From positions 682,001 to 746,000 of the forward strand of contig NADL03000608.1 of assembly GCA_002205965.3 (NCBI GenBank): 64,000 nt of DNA. The letters run 5' to 3'. Within the stretch, counting starts at the first letter, position 1. The number at the start of each line of letters is the position of its first letter. Both the position numbers and the translations under genes were made by a program. Source of the DNA: Kappaphycus alvarezii. Taxonomy: Eukaryota > Rhodophyta > Florideophyceae > Gigartinales > Solieriaceae. Below, in pieces: positions 47,614 through 59,881 of this stretch. Under the pieces are notes generated by a model. It did not search any database. It worked only from the letters and a program-made list of their open reading frames with translations, and was not told where the DNA came from.

Positions 47614-50600
47614 CTATTCCCTCCCCGGACTGTTGACGTCCTCGTCAATGGTACTGCGGGAGTATATTATGTTTCCTAATATACTCTTGGAAAGCTTCCG
47701 TTACTACAGCAGATCCAACTTCCGTAACATCAACAAAGTCCTTTGTTGGTTCCCACTCCGCCTCATGACGTGGCACACCACGCATCAAACCAAGAACTTG
47801 AAATCGCGTCTAACCTTTTTGTGATCCAAGATAAACTCAACCTCCTGTTCTGGTCCATCAGGCAGTTCAAGCGGTGCAGGTGCAGGAGGAATTAACAAAG
47901 CAATGTCATTCCGGCTGCCGCCGTGGTGTGGTGAGAATGATATGAATGACTGGATGGATTCTAAAATGAGCAGGAGATCCAGTCGAACAGCATTATTACC
48001 AATTATCTCCTTAACCACAAATGGCCCATATCTGCGCGCACCAAGCTTTTTAGAATCCTGGGACCTAGAATAAACATCCGTAAACAACGAACGATTGATC
48101 AATAGCTTTGAACCGACTTTATAATCTGGAACCTTGTATCGCCTTGAAGCATATGCAGCTTGCCGAGCTTTTGCCACTTTGTAGGCAAATTGAGCATCCT
48201 CAAGAGAAACCTTGAGCTTGGCACGAAAGTCGTCCAAACTCTGAAGAGGTATGCTGCTGCTAGCCAAGAAGTCCAATGGCGATTTAGGTGTCCATCCTAA
48301 GTCCAGCTCAAATGGTGACATACCCAGATCATCGCTCACAGCCGAGTTGTACGCAAATTCTGCAGAAGGAAGCAGTTCATCCCAGTCATCCTGATGATAC
48401 GAGCAATAGCAACGGAGATAGTTCTCGATCATCCTATTCATAATCTCGGAAGCACCATCTGTTTGTGGGTGTCTACTTGTAGACATTCTTAATTTACCCC
48501 ACAAAGATTCATCAGTGTCTTCCAAAACTTTGAAATGAACTTGCTGTCCCTATCTGAAGTCACATCATCCGGCAACCCGTGGTTCTTGAAGATGTTCGCG
48601 AAGAAGTCTCGAGCCGTGTCCTCAGCAGTATCTGATGTTTTAGATTTCAGAAAATGGACTCGACGAGTAAGTCGATCAACCCAAGTCGTGATCGCATCAT
48701 GACCGCTCCTCGTCAGGCCTCACAATGAAATCTGTAGCTAATGATCCCCATCTGCGGTCAGGCAATTCCAGTGACATTGGATCAGTCAACTTTTTTGATT
48801 AGAGTCCTTATACTGCTGACACGTGAGACATCCTTCACAATACTTTCGAACATCCGGCTCTTATGTTTCCAATGGAAGTTATCCAATCTGACAGTTCTTT
48901 GCAAATTTAAAATGTCCACCAACTTTCGAGTCGTGAGCAATTTGCAAAATATCCGAAACTGACCTTCTTGGTACGCACAACTTTCCATGTAAAACAGCCT
49001 CGAATCATCTTTCGGAACATCGGCAGAATTCTTTCAAGTTTCTGCTTCTGAACCATCCTCAGGCCACTCTCCTTCCATGGCTTTTACGACTGGACCAAAG
49101 AACTCGTCGTCATCACACCGAGGAATGATCTGATCAACATCAAGGTAGGGAACTTCAACTTCATTCACTGAGACGTCACTATCTCCTCTCGTCACGTGCG
49201 GAGCTCGGGATAATGCTTCTCCTAAGACGTGAATTCTTCCAGGCTTCAGTGTGATGGGAAAGATTCCGAAGTTACCGAGAGTTTCCAACCAACGAGCTTC
49301 TTTCCGACTCAGTTTCGGTTTTGTGAAGAAGCTCTTAAGCATGGTTGTCTTGAAAATCTCAAACTCAGAACCTTCAAGATAGCACCTGAATCTTCCCAGA
49401 AAATTAATCAAAGCCAGAAGCTCTCTGTCATTTGCAGTGTAGTCCGACTCAGTTGGTGAAAGTTTCTTTGAATAGAAAGAAATTACACGATCCCTTCCAT
49501 TCTCATCAACTGTGTTAGAGTTCCACCGACAGCAAGCTGTGAAGCATCTACATGACCACGAAATGGCATTTTCCAATTAGGAGCAACTAAGATTGGAGCC
49601 AATGTCATCGCTACCTTTAGCTTCTGGAAAGCTTGATCACACTGTTGATCCCATTTCCCTATACCCCGACCTTTCTTTGTCAGATCTGTGAGAGGTGCAG
49701 CAATTGCAGAGAACTTCAAAATGAACCTACGGAAAAACTCTATAAGACGTAAGAAACTTCTCAGCTCCGTTAGAGATTCAGGTTTCGATCAAGTTTGTAG
49801 CACTTCGGCCTTCTCAGGATTGACACGATGCCGTCCTTCCCGACTATTAAACACAAAAACTCAGCTCAGTCTGAAAGAAAGAGCATTTCTTGGAGATATG
49901 TACAGCTTGTGATCCTTAAGTCTCTTTAATACAATTTCCAGATGTTCGTAATGTTCTTCCTCATTTTTACTGAATATAGAAGATCATCCATATAGACAAC
50001 CAAGAAGACATCTATGCAATCATAAAAGATCTGTTTCATCAAAGTTTGGAACGTAGCAGGAGCGTTGCAAAGTCCCATTGGCATAACAAGATATTCAAAT
50101 TGCCCATACTTTGTATTGAACGCAGTCTTTTCGATGTCCTCCGGTTTCACCCTTATCTGATGGAATCCCGTTTTCATATCAAGCTTGGAGAAAAATCTCG
50201 CATCTCCAAGTCGATCTAACATTTCATCAGAGGAAGTGGAGCATTATTCTTTTTGGTGATGCGATTCAAAGCAGGATAATCGACAACACCTTTAAGTTTT
50301 CCATCCTTTCCTTTCGCAAAGAAAAGTGGTGCTCCATATGGCGATTTACTGGACCTGATCTTCCCTTTCCTCAAAAGGGACTCGACGTACTCTTTTGCTG
50401 CCCTAAGTTCGGATGAGGACAACTGGAATAAAGGTCGATGAGTTGCCTTTGCTCCTTCCTCCACTTTGATCTCATGATCAACTGATCGAACCGGAGGACG
50501 TCCTCTTGGCAATTCATCCTGAAAGACCTCTTTAAAATTATCCATTAATCTGCTCAGTCTTCCATCAAACTTTGAATCTGTCACTCCTCTCATACTGTGA

Positions 50601-52902
50601 ACTTCAAGTAACTGAAATACTTCGAAGTCACCCCCATGCCTTTGTATTCGTCTAAATTTCCTCACTCCCAAATTCACATCAAAACGGTTTTCGTTATCTG
50701 GATCAATCACTGGAATGGAAGCATCTTTCACCATCACAATCCGTTTCCAATAGTCGACACGTGGATTGTTGGCAACATGCCACGGCATTCCCAATAGAAC
50801 ATCATACCTGGTTTGGGACACAGCACAAATAGAAGTATATGTATGTTCACCTAACTTAATAGTTCCGTTGGAAATGATCTCAGATACTTCCTCAGTAACT
50901 CCCTCCTGTGAATGGCAAACAATGACTCGTTCACGCCGAATCTCAAACTAGTTCCTATTTCGCTTCAGGAACTCGGCTGAAACCACGTTTGTATTGCATC
51001 CATCGACTTTTAGTACTTTGACTTCTATTCCATTCAGTCTACCTTCAAGTACTAACAAAGGCTCCACTGGTATAGGTCCATCAGTGGGGATGCTGTCATC
51101 ATGACAAGACGTGATTCCATTAGACTCGGCTTCAGAGATTCTCGACTTTTCCCTGTCCTCTGAGAATTTAGCTCCGGTGATGTCCACAACAGTTTCACTC
51201 TGCTCATTGGGACATCTGTTCACACTCACTACTGTCTCACCTGAGTGTTCACCAAGTCTGTGGACCAATTAGTTTTCCGAGTCAAAGCCATTCAAATCAG
51301 TACTGTTCCTGCCTGTGTATTGTTCGCTGCTATGCGAGTACCGCTCCTGTTACCTTTATTCCCGTTTCCTTTTCTGTTTTTCCAAGGTCTACATCCCACC
51401 TTATGGCACGTAAAGCATCGGTTCTCCATCAAGTCTTTCTGACGCTCCCCATGGTTTTTACGTTCCAGGTTTCCGATCTCCATCGGCATAGGACCTGAGG
51501 CATTTCGATTCGTGTGAAATGAGCCTCTCCAGTGAAGAACCCTGCACCGTAAAATGCTCCATCAACGTTAAGAGCAATGGTAGTCGCAGCTTCAAACTTG
51601 ATGGGTTTCCTTTACGAACCTCCAACAGAATGTGGGGTTTGAGACCTTCACAGAACCGCGCCTTTTTCCGACTCTCTGATACGGGAATATTGATAACCAA
51701 ATTCCTGAACTCCGAGAGGTACGCTGCCACACTTGTTTTCTGGCGGATCTTGGTAAGCTTGTCGCGAGCTCGAATGACACTGTCCTGGGGACAAACTCTG
51801 CCTCAACAGGAGTTTGAAAGCTTCCCATGTAGGCGGAACAGCATTCTCGGACACAACTGTATACCACCAGTTTGCGGCAGTTCCGGTCATGAATGTCGAA
51901 GCAAAGTCGATAGCATTCTGGGCACTGATGACTTCTTCATGGCCCACCTGAATAAGTCTCAGGTACTTTTCGACTGAATGCAACCATGACCGAACCGTCA
52001 ACGCATCTCGAGTCCCATCGAACAACACAGGCTTATTTGGTTTGAAGAAAGACATGTTCAACAAACCTCTTACTTAAAGCCTTACACAAACACCTAAACT
52101 TGATACAAGCACTTGAAGTTGAAATCTGCAAGGGATTCGTCCCTGGACGACGGGTTGGCTCCCTACCCGCGGAGAGAGTGACTCACCAGCAGCTTTGATC
52201 ACACCTACACTCCGGTGTGACTCAGCAATCCGTTCGGGATATCCCCACCAGTCCACTACGTAGACCGCGATCGGTGTCCTTACCCTATAGGAAAGCCTCT
52301 CAAGCCGACTTAAGCTAGCGAATAACCAAAGAATACCCGTTCTGAGCACGTACCCCTAGTCCAAGTCCAGTCCAAGTCAACCCTATGAAGCGTTACCTGA
52401 ACCCGTGACCCAGTCGGTGCACCTAGCTAACAGCCAACGAGTGCAATAGGATTGTATAGGAATACTGTGAGGGGACCCTCAAATGGGGACTTGGTCAGAA
52501 GTACGGCTTTACTAAGGCAACTTAGTTAAGCCTAACTGTCCAGTCTAAGTATTCTGAACAGGATCACGCAGCTTCGTGAGGCCTGCACGCTACCTGAACA
52601 GAATAACCTAGAGAACGCAGACTATGCTGCACCCCCAAGTTCCCGGTTACCTAGCTCCAATTAGTAACCGCGACCTGCGTGGAACAATGGGGTTTAGAGT
52701 ACCTGGCACTCCAGCCCACAGACTCTCCTGTACTTGGCACTCCAGCCCACAAGTACAGTATATGATATTGCTTACAGTAAACCTGTCAGCAAAATTTTCC
52801 AAAATTCAACAACCCACACAAAAAATACACGTGTAAAAAAACCTCGAACTAGAGCAAGACGAAAGCGAAAAAGCAGCGGAACCGGCGAAGCGATGCTACC
52901 AG

Positions 52903-53337
52903 TGAAACAAAGAGGGAGGCAGCCGGGGCGCTGCTAAAGGAACAGTAGAGGCGATGGTAAAGGGTTTCAGAAAGTTGGGGGCAAAGGGTGTTTGGAGTGT
53001 ACCTGGATTCCCACAAGAATCCAGATGAGCCCCCCTTTTATAGACAGTACGGTAGCTCTACTCTAGAAATTCTATACTTTGTTAGCTCAGTAGAACTTAC
53101 TAGAAAGTAGAGGTGTAACTATAGAATTGTACTATCTAGAATATAACTACGTAAATAAAACGATGACGTGGGGCTCCACGTCAAATAAAAATTGAAGGAA
53201 AATCAAATTTCTAAAATCATTCAAGACGGTACAGTTTCTCTGTTACACCACTGTGTAATAGAAAACTGGATTAGCGAACAGCGAACAAGTCTCTATTACA
53301 CAGTGGTGTAACAGAGACGTATTTACATGTATTTAAT
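52903..53337 (-). repeat. 5' LTR of D (435 bp)
   Basis: Matches the 3' LTR. The 25-bp inverted repeat (53237-53261 / 53293-53317) is perfect in this copy. Confidence 0.92.
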
Positions 53338-53578
53338 ACGACATTCAGATTTACAATTCCAAATGGGTTCCAGCCAATCCATACATCTCAATAAAGAAAC
53401 CCCCCTTTTTCCCCCGTCAAGAAATGACTTAGAATTATTTTTTCCAGGGGTCAGAAACCGTTAGTCGGTGTACTTACGGTAGGTGGCGTTCTGCCTGAGG
53501 GGGGTAAAGGGTTTACTCTAATGGGTTGGTTTGGGTACTGCAATAACCTGGTAAATCCAATCCTACTCAATCCTACGC

Positions 53579-54193
53579 TTACTCGTCACCGTTCTCCTTC
53601 TCACATCCCTCCTCTCCCTCTGCGTCAGCAATGTCATCATCGATGTCATTACCTTCTTCAGAGTTCAAATCGTTCCAATCCATCCAACTTACCGGCACCC
53701 ACAACCGCTCGGTTCTGGACGGTCCCCAAAGTTCCAATCCCGTTCCCTTCTCGGTGCTCGTACTGGCCCCACTCTCTCGCCAAGTTGACGCCGACCCATA
53801 GACGCCTTGGGGTTTGTTTGAAATAACAGCGGCTTCCGAAGATTCGGAAGATTGGAGCTGCTCGCCACCAGAAAGTGGGAGCTTGGGGTTTTCGGTTGTT
53901 GCACCGGGATAGTAGAGGGCCTGTTCTTTCGTGGAACAGATGGCGCCAGTTCTGGCAGTTCTGGCACCGAGACGTAAGTGCGCGATCCGCAAGACGCGCG
54001 AAGGCACGAGTGCCCGGCGCCCGCGCCTAATGCGGCGCAGGCGCCGAGCGTGGCAGAATGAAGGTTGGAGAAAGGCAGTCTAAGAGGGAAGGCAGCCACT
54101 TGCGGCTGGGGAGTAAAGGGGGGGTAAAGGGAGGGGTAGGTGGCGTTGACTTACTGCGAGTGGTGCAAAGGTGGGAGTAAAATGAACTTGCAT
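53579..54193 (-). CDS. Hypothetical protein, about 187 aa, possibly organelle-targeted, one intron
   Basis: Start ATG at 54193; a 39-nt first exon is followed by a 49-bp intron (54154-54106, GTAAGT...CTCCCCAG), and exon 2 continues in phase to TAA at 53579-53581. The N-terminus is rich in Ala, Arg and Ser with few acids, like a mitochondrial presequence. The mature part reads EQALYYPGATTENPK, then Ser-rich, then WMDWNDLNSEE and an acidic tail. The frame changes once near 53925; one extra G there (AAAGGAACAG) would keep it open, so a consensus error is likely. No family recognised. The element-free flanks and the C-rich to G-rich strand switch resemble its host-gene neighbours. Confidence 0.5.
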
Positions 54194-54297
54194 TTAAATC
54201 ATGTGGCTGGATCTAGAATACAAACAACTGATCATTTCCACCAACTAGAAAGTAGCTGGTAGCCTATGGAAAAAGAAATCGGCGTTGGATGTGACCA

Positions 54298-54919
54298 TCA
54301 ACGCGGCGTGACGCTGAAGGAGGTAGGCGGCGTTGATAGTGCGGCTAGCGGGAGATGATGACTCGTAGAGTTGTAGTCCAGATCAACTGTATAATCCATT
54401 GCCCGGTATGACATTTCATATTCGCCATGTTCAAATCTGCAACTGCTATAGAAGGCCATAACTTGAATTATCCCCCGCGATGGGGCAATGAGCAGGTGGA
54501 AATCCATTTTCATAGAATTCCAGTGCCGGGGCCAGTTTCTTTGACCTAAATAGAATGGTCGATGCGATGCATCAGTAATCGTCGTTTTTGTCTGTGAGAC
54601 GGCTTGCACAAAAGGAAATTCAGTTTCTTGCATTATTTGCAAATCCATGAAATCTCGCTTGTCGTCATCTGTAGCATTCAAATAATGCAGGCGCGACAGG
54701 TTTCTACCCGCCGCCCGCATCCGTAGTTGATTTATGAATACCCTCCGCACGCTTCTGTGCAACATTGTACAACCCATAAAGATTTACCACCACGTAGTGT
54801 TCTTTATGCGTGGATATGCTCCCTCCTTGTCTGGAAACAGCCGTCAGTGCCTCCAAACTCCCCCCCCCTTTAACTGGATCTTTGCAAATATCCGTTCCCG
54901 ATTTTTGTGCGAATCTCAA
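54298..54919 (-). CDS. Hypothetical minus-strand gene in two frames
   Basis: Two overlapping minus-strand frames: 54919-54704 (71 aa; begins MRFAQKSG, contains VVNLYGLYNVAQKRAEG) and 54777-54298 (159 aa; contains SRLHYLNATDDDKRDFMD and a Trp/Tyr/His-rich middle). They may be one protein with a frame change near 54710. No domain is recognised, and coding status is uncertain. Confidence 0.3.
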
Positions 54920-56341
54920 AAGGGCACTTTAATGGATCGTTTGAAAAGCTGAGCTTTGAACTGATTCTAGAGTGTAGACGTCCGCAAAAATATTTAATTC
55001 ACTTCGGGACGATGGGATTATGATGATGAAACTAAAATCCAATCTCTGCAACGCATGTTTGATATCGTAATATGTACCAATTTACATCGATGGTAAGGGC
55101 TATAGATTTGGTGCTTCACTATTTAAGAACATATGTGTTGATACAAATGAAAGTTACTTGACCGCCGGAAGACTGAGAAATCTGCCATAGCAATAGAGCC
55201 TTTCTACAACACGAATTTTCCTGCCGGGGCGTTTCAAGAGCGAAGGTTTGTTTTTAACAAGCACAAGTCGAGAGGCTCTTGTGCTGACTGCCCTGTACTT
55301 GTGCAGCTCCCAAGAAGCAAAGAGAATTCAATCTCCGGAAGGAAGAAATGTAGTGTGCGAAAACGGAGGGTTCATTTACTGTAAGAGATATGGAGATATG
55401 CTGTCTGATACCCAGTCAACTTGTACGGCAGCACAGCTGTACGTAAATTGCGGTGGAATTCCAAGTAGAATCACGGAAAGGGTAGATTTCCCTAAACGGT
55501 CAAAACTACACCAACGTTGAATGCGAATGCTCGAGCAATTGCTTGCCATCACAACAACGACTAGATACGCAGGGCCCGCCACCCTCAACTGATTACACGT
55601 CAGTTGCCAATAAAAGGCAAGCGTAGAAATAGAGATACAAGACCAGGATCTGCAGCAAATACACGGCGCAAAACCACACTTGTCAACGGCATGCAAAGCT
55701 CATAATACGGCGGTATAATAACACGGCGGTGGGGACAGGATCGCAACACCAGATCAGTGCGGATTCCGGGCATGCCAAGATCCAGATGATCCAAAGTCAT
55801 TTAAAACATTAAATTGGATAGCTTTTAACAGCGTGTATTTCAAGGAATGATATCCAAGCGAGATCCGAAATCGAAACCAATGCGCCGTAAGTAAATTCGG
55901 CGCGAAAAGCGAGTTGTGACAAGAGGCACCGCGAAGGCTGTCTAGTGACATTTGTTGCAGATTGCTTGGTTGTAAAAAAGACGGTTGGGGCTACGAAACG
56001 GTGGTTGCATTGTGCGGCGGGACGGTATTGGACGAATGTGCGGTAGTAGGGGAGTGATGCAAATGGGGATTCAATTTTGGGTGGCCGTTGGACCAGGCTG
56101 GATGACGAGTTTCATTCACAGTAGCGGGGCGGGGTTGAGAAGTTTGAGGCGGTTTTTGTGGCAGACGTAACAGGTTTTGAATTGTTTTCGCAAATTTGAA
56201 ATGTTTGTTTGATGGAAAGTTGAAAGGTAGGTTGTTGGTCGTCGGGTAGTTTGGGACGTTCCGGTAGTATTTGATATCAGATCGGAGGGGTTATTCACGT
56301 TGCCGGAAGCATTGTGGAGGTAGTGTTTTCAAGTTGAAGAT
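54920..56341. other. Intergenic region, only weak ORFs
   Basis: The best frame is 55248-55520 on the plus strand (90 aa, several Cys), without a recognisable motif and with no flanking coding signal. No repeat or RNA gene seen. Confidence 0.35.
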
Positions 56342-56560
56342 ATGGCTAGCGAGTACTCGGATTCTCTGTCTGATGTTGAGTTTTCGGACGACATTAGGTT
56401 GTTGATTGAGGTTTCGAGTGAGGGAAGTGAGGCAGGGGAGCGGATGTTGCTTGGAGTTGGTGATCGTTGGGTGGCGCGGTACCTAGTTGCGTTGGAGATT
56501 TGGTGTGAGGTGATACTGCTTGCGGCCCCGCTATTCGCGATGGTTCATTTCTCTATCTGA
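56342..56560 (+). CDS. Small hypothetical ORF, 72 aa
   Basis: ATG-started frame with an acidic Ser-rich head (SEYSDSLSDVEFSDD) and a hydrophobic C-terminal segment (LEIWCEVILLAAPLFAMVHF) that could span a membrane, giving a tail-anchored layout. It may be a real small gene or the first exon of a larger one. No homologue recognised. Confidence 0.3.
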   Translation: MASEYSDSLSDVEFSDDIRLLIEVSSEGSEAGERMLLGVGDRWVARYLVALEIWCEVILLAAPLFAMVHFSI

Positions 56561-56902
56561 CGTACTTTTTGCTGTATCGACGCTTTGGGGTAAAGCTTTG
56601 GTAAGAGTGGGGAGAGGTGAGTTGGTAAGATGCTGTAAGGTTGAGAATTGAGGTGTAAGTGAAGGTTGAATTACTGTAAGTGTCATCAGCTGTAGGGTAC
56701 TGTACCTAACTTACAAGTCATAGCAAGATTAGTAACAAAAAAAAGGGTAAGGATTTCGAGGCTTACACTTACCATGTGAAATCAACTTTTTCTGACTGGA
56801 CCCCTCCGGGACCCCCTCTCATCGTCGTGCTCTAATTTGCCCTTCTCCGACAGGCCTTGAACTCGTTTATTTCTTTCTCGTGCCCTGTTCCTCCCATCCC
56901 AA
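56561..56902. other. Upstream region of the SUN-domain gene
   Basis: No gene; becomes pyrimidine-rich toward the ATG at 56903. Confidence 0.4.
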
Positions 56903-59520
56903 AATGTCCCACTCTCTCCCTCCTCTTCCTCCTCCTCTTCCTTCTCAACTTGACTCACTCATTTCCATCTCACCCCCGCCACCACCATCTCCTCCCCCTC
57001 CCCCTCCCTCCTCCCGCCCTACCCACCACCTCCTCTCCCTCACCCCCTCCCCCACCCCTCCACACAACCACCATGTAACCCCTTCCACCCCCGTCACTCA
57101 TCCACACCTCCCTCTCCCTCTCCCTCTCCCTCCCTCCCCATCTACAGCCGCATCCGCATCCCAATCTCCCCGACCTTCGCCAACCCCCACCCGCACCTCC
57201 AAGTCCCACCAATCCCACCCACTCTGACGACGACAAGGTCTTTGTACCCCTCAACGAATGGAAGCAAAAAAAGATCTCCGACATTGAATCCAAAGCCCGT
57301 CGAATCCAAACTTCCCCACTCCCACCCACCTTACCACCATCTCCCTCGACCTCTCCCAACATTCCCATCGCCCCTCTAGCCCCCACCACTACCCCCATCC
57401 ACGCCGTATGCTGGCTCTCCACCCCCGTGGTCACACCTTTCTCTCCATTGAACACTCTTCAAACTTTCATTCCATCGACCAAAACTCTCTCCTCGTCACT
57501 CTTCACGACACCCCCACCCACTCACCGTGGCTCGATCACCCCACCCAGTTGCAATTGCCCGATCACCACATCCCACACTCCCCATCCTCCGATCCGTCCA
57601 CCTTGTCCCCCATTCCATCGCAACACCGGATATATACACGCCGCCTGAGGCCCACATTCCCTCGCATGTCGATCCGGGTCACGTTTCAACATCAGCTGAA
57701 CCGGCACACGCGGGGATGAGCTGGACGCTGTACGGGGGGTGTGCACGATGCGGGAGGGTTTGGGGAGAGTGTAGACGCGGAGATGGAGGGGTGGGAGAGG
57801 GCGGTGCGATGGATGGGTTGCTGGCATTGCCAATGGTAGCGGAGTTGGTCAAGTCGCTGAGGGAGGTATCGAATGTGCTGGCATCATCTCCAGGGGTGGG
57901 TGTAGAGGGGAATGGGTCTCGGATGAGGGCGGTGGAAACGGGTCTGAGCGTGCGGGAGGGAACGGGACGGATGATGCAGGGGTAGGTGCGGGTGGGGGTG
58001 CCGGTGGAACGGCGGAAGGGTTGGAGACTGGTGAGGGGGGAGGGGTGGGGAAAAGTCGACGACGGGGGCTGAGGAGGCGGGGATGAAGGATAAGCCGTTC
58101 AATTTTGCGTCTGCGGATGCCGGGGCGAGGATCCTGGCGACTTCGGGGGCGTGGTGGGGGCGAAGAATGTGATTCTGGGGAGTGTAGACAAGTATTCACT
58201 GGCGGCGTGCGACGGGGAGGGGATGGGGGGCTCGCGGTGGATTGATGTGGAGTTGTCGGAGGATGTGATATTGGAGAGTGTGGAGACGGGGAACTTGGAG
58301 TATTATTCGTCGTCTGCGCGACGGGTGGGGATTTTGGGAGCGAGTCGATACCCGCCGGAGAGGTGGACTGTGTTGGGGGTGTTTGAATTTGGGGATTTGC
58401 GGACGGTGCAGAGGTTTGAGATTGAGGGCAAGGGAATGACGACGAGATACTTGCGGGTGATGTATGCTGGGAAACAGGGGAATGAGTATTATTGCCCGAT
58501 TTCGACGATCCGAGCGTTTGGAAAGAGCTTGATTGCGGATTGGAAAGATGCGTTTGAGCATCCTATGCAGGACGGAGGGGATGAGGTCGGGAGAGTGGGG
58601 GATGAGGGCGGGGGCGGGACGGGGCGGAGCGGGCAGGGGTGGAAGGATGCAGCGGGGGTAGATGGTGTGAGGCGACGGCGGGGGACGGGGTAGTGGATAG
58701 GACGGTGGGCGGGAGGCGGAGCGGGGTCGGAGATGTTTGCGGAGGGTGCAGAAGGGGGGACGCGGGAAAAAGTGGAGGGAATGGCGGAGGGGGGAGGAAG
58801 CGGGGAGGAACAAGGCGAGTGGACAGGGGAGGGGTGCGAGGAGGCCGGGTGCGGGGAGGGGATGTCGAGGAGGAGCGACTGTTACTGGAGGCGGTGAGGG
58901 CGGACGCGCAGTCGAGTGTGAGTGGGAATGATAATATCTTTCGCAAGGTGACGCGTTTGATTCGTGTGTTGGAGTTGAATCAGACGTTGACGAATCAGTA
59001 TATTGAGACGCATTTGTCCAGAATGGCGCGGATGTTGGAGAGGATCCAGATGGAGATGGAAGTGTTGGAGGAGCGTGGGCGGAGTGGGGAGAGGGGCATG
59101 ACGGGGATGGTTGTGGGGATGGAGGGGCGGGTAGGGGAGTTGGAGCGGATGATGAGGTGGAGGGATGTAGTGGTCGGAGGTTTGGCAGGTGTTGTGGGGA
59201 TATTGGTGGGCGGGATATGGGTGTTGTGGACGGCGGTGGGTGGTGGGAGGGTGAGGGTGGGCGGTAGTGGGGAGGCGGGGCGGGCCGTGGGGATGGAGGC
59301 CGTTGGTGAGTTTGGCGCGACAGTGGCAAGCGGAAAGGGAGCGAGGAAAAGAAGGAGGCGCAGTGGAAAGGTGGGGGAGCCGGGTGGGTTGGGAGCAAGG
59401 TCTGTGTCGTCGATGGAGTTGGTGTCGTCGCGGCGCGGTGGTGGCGCACACGCAGACGACGAAGATGCTGACGCTCGGGCCGCTCCAGACGAGAGGGCGA
59501 CGAGGCTATTGCAGGGCTAA
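56903..59520 (+). CDS. SUN-domain protein of the SUCO/Slp1 (mid-SUN) type
   Basis: Membrane protein of the ER/nuclear envelope in the Slp1/SUCO/Opt family. Visible parts: a Leu/Phe-rich signal-peptide-like segment near the start (about 56905-56965, in a frame one base off the ATG); a Pro/Ser-rich stretch; the family motif VFVPLNEWKQKKI (about 57240); a SUN domain at about 58090-58535 (KPFNFASADAGARIL, then NVILGSVDKYSL, WIDVELSEDVILESV, YCPISTIRAFG); the post-SUN helix with FRKVTRLIRVLELNQTL (about 58940-59000); and one transmembrane segment (about 59170-59235). It is split over at least four frames. The break in the SUN domain fits one G missing from a G run (58145-58149). Intronless. The plus strand is C-rich to about 57700 and G-rich after it. 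Stop TAA at 59518. Confidence 0.75.
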
Positions 59521-59881
59521 CCAAGCTGAAATTGAGCAAGGAGGGGAGGAGGAGGCTTTCGGCAATTGGTTGATAATCAGTGGGCACGTGGACACGTGTT
59601 ATGAATCCTTTGGTTGAACCGTGTTGTGTTGTGATTGGCGAATGTGGAAAAGGGGCGTGCAACGTGGCACAAGTGCAGCGCCAATCGGAGCCCTGAAAAA
59701 AAAATTCCAATTGAATTTGGCTGCTGTCGACGGTGCCCTGCTCGTTGTTAAATCATAAGAGAGATCGGATCAACAGCCAACCTGCTCCTTTCACCGACCC
59801 CTTCCTCACCAACCCTCGCCACTCCACTCTATTCTACTCCCGATCCACTCCGATCCACCCCCAAAAACATCCACCGCCACA
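59521..59881 (+). promoter_or_regulatory. Intergenic promoter region of PGK
   Basis: A 361-bp gap between SUN gene stop and PGK ATG. Contains CCAAT at about 59681 and an AT-rich patch (GTTAAATCATAAGAG) about 130 bp before the ATG, then a C-rich leader directly before the start. No classical TATA box. Confidence 0.35.

Larger units (their letters stand above)
47189..53337 (-). mobile_element. D: full-length chromodomain-type Ty3/gypsy element, minus strand
   Basis: A 6.15-kb element flanked by TGTAT (47184-47188 and 53338-53342). 5' LTR (in element orientation) is 53337-52903, 3' LTR 47613-47189. PBS-like TGGTAGCATCGCTTCG lies one base inside the 5' LTR. Parts on the minus strand: gag from about 52064 (KPVLFDGTRDALTV), a degenerate zinc knuckle (about 51400), protease (about 51000), RT with YMDD (about 50420-49960), RNase H (about 49560-49330), integrase core and C-terminal part (about 48900-48000), and a chromodomain-like end (about 47870-47650). 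LTRs differ by about 3 percent. About ten breaks. Related to the older element C. Confidence 0.93.

Noticed and set aside
47161-53420. Two separate repeats near 47.2 and 52.9 kb as unrelated dispersed repeats
   Set aside because: They are the two LTRs of one minus-strand element, shown by the TGTAT duplication, PBS and gag-pol between them.
55248-55520. 90-aa Cys-containing ORF as a secreted peptide gene
   Set aside because: Short, no homologue recognised, equally long alternatives in other frames, and no supporting context.
57000-57140. CT-rich microsatellite near 57.1 kb as a repeat feature
   Set aside because: It lies within the Pro/Ser-rich coding part of the SUN gene and fits the general pyrimidine bias there.
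58196-59710. 504-codon minus-strand frame, Pro/Ser/His-rich
   Set aside because: It is the antisense shadow of the G-rich SUN-domain coding region; composition follows from the strand bias and no domain is visible, while the plus strand has clear SUN motifs.
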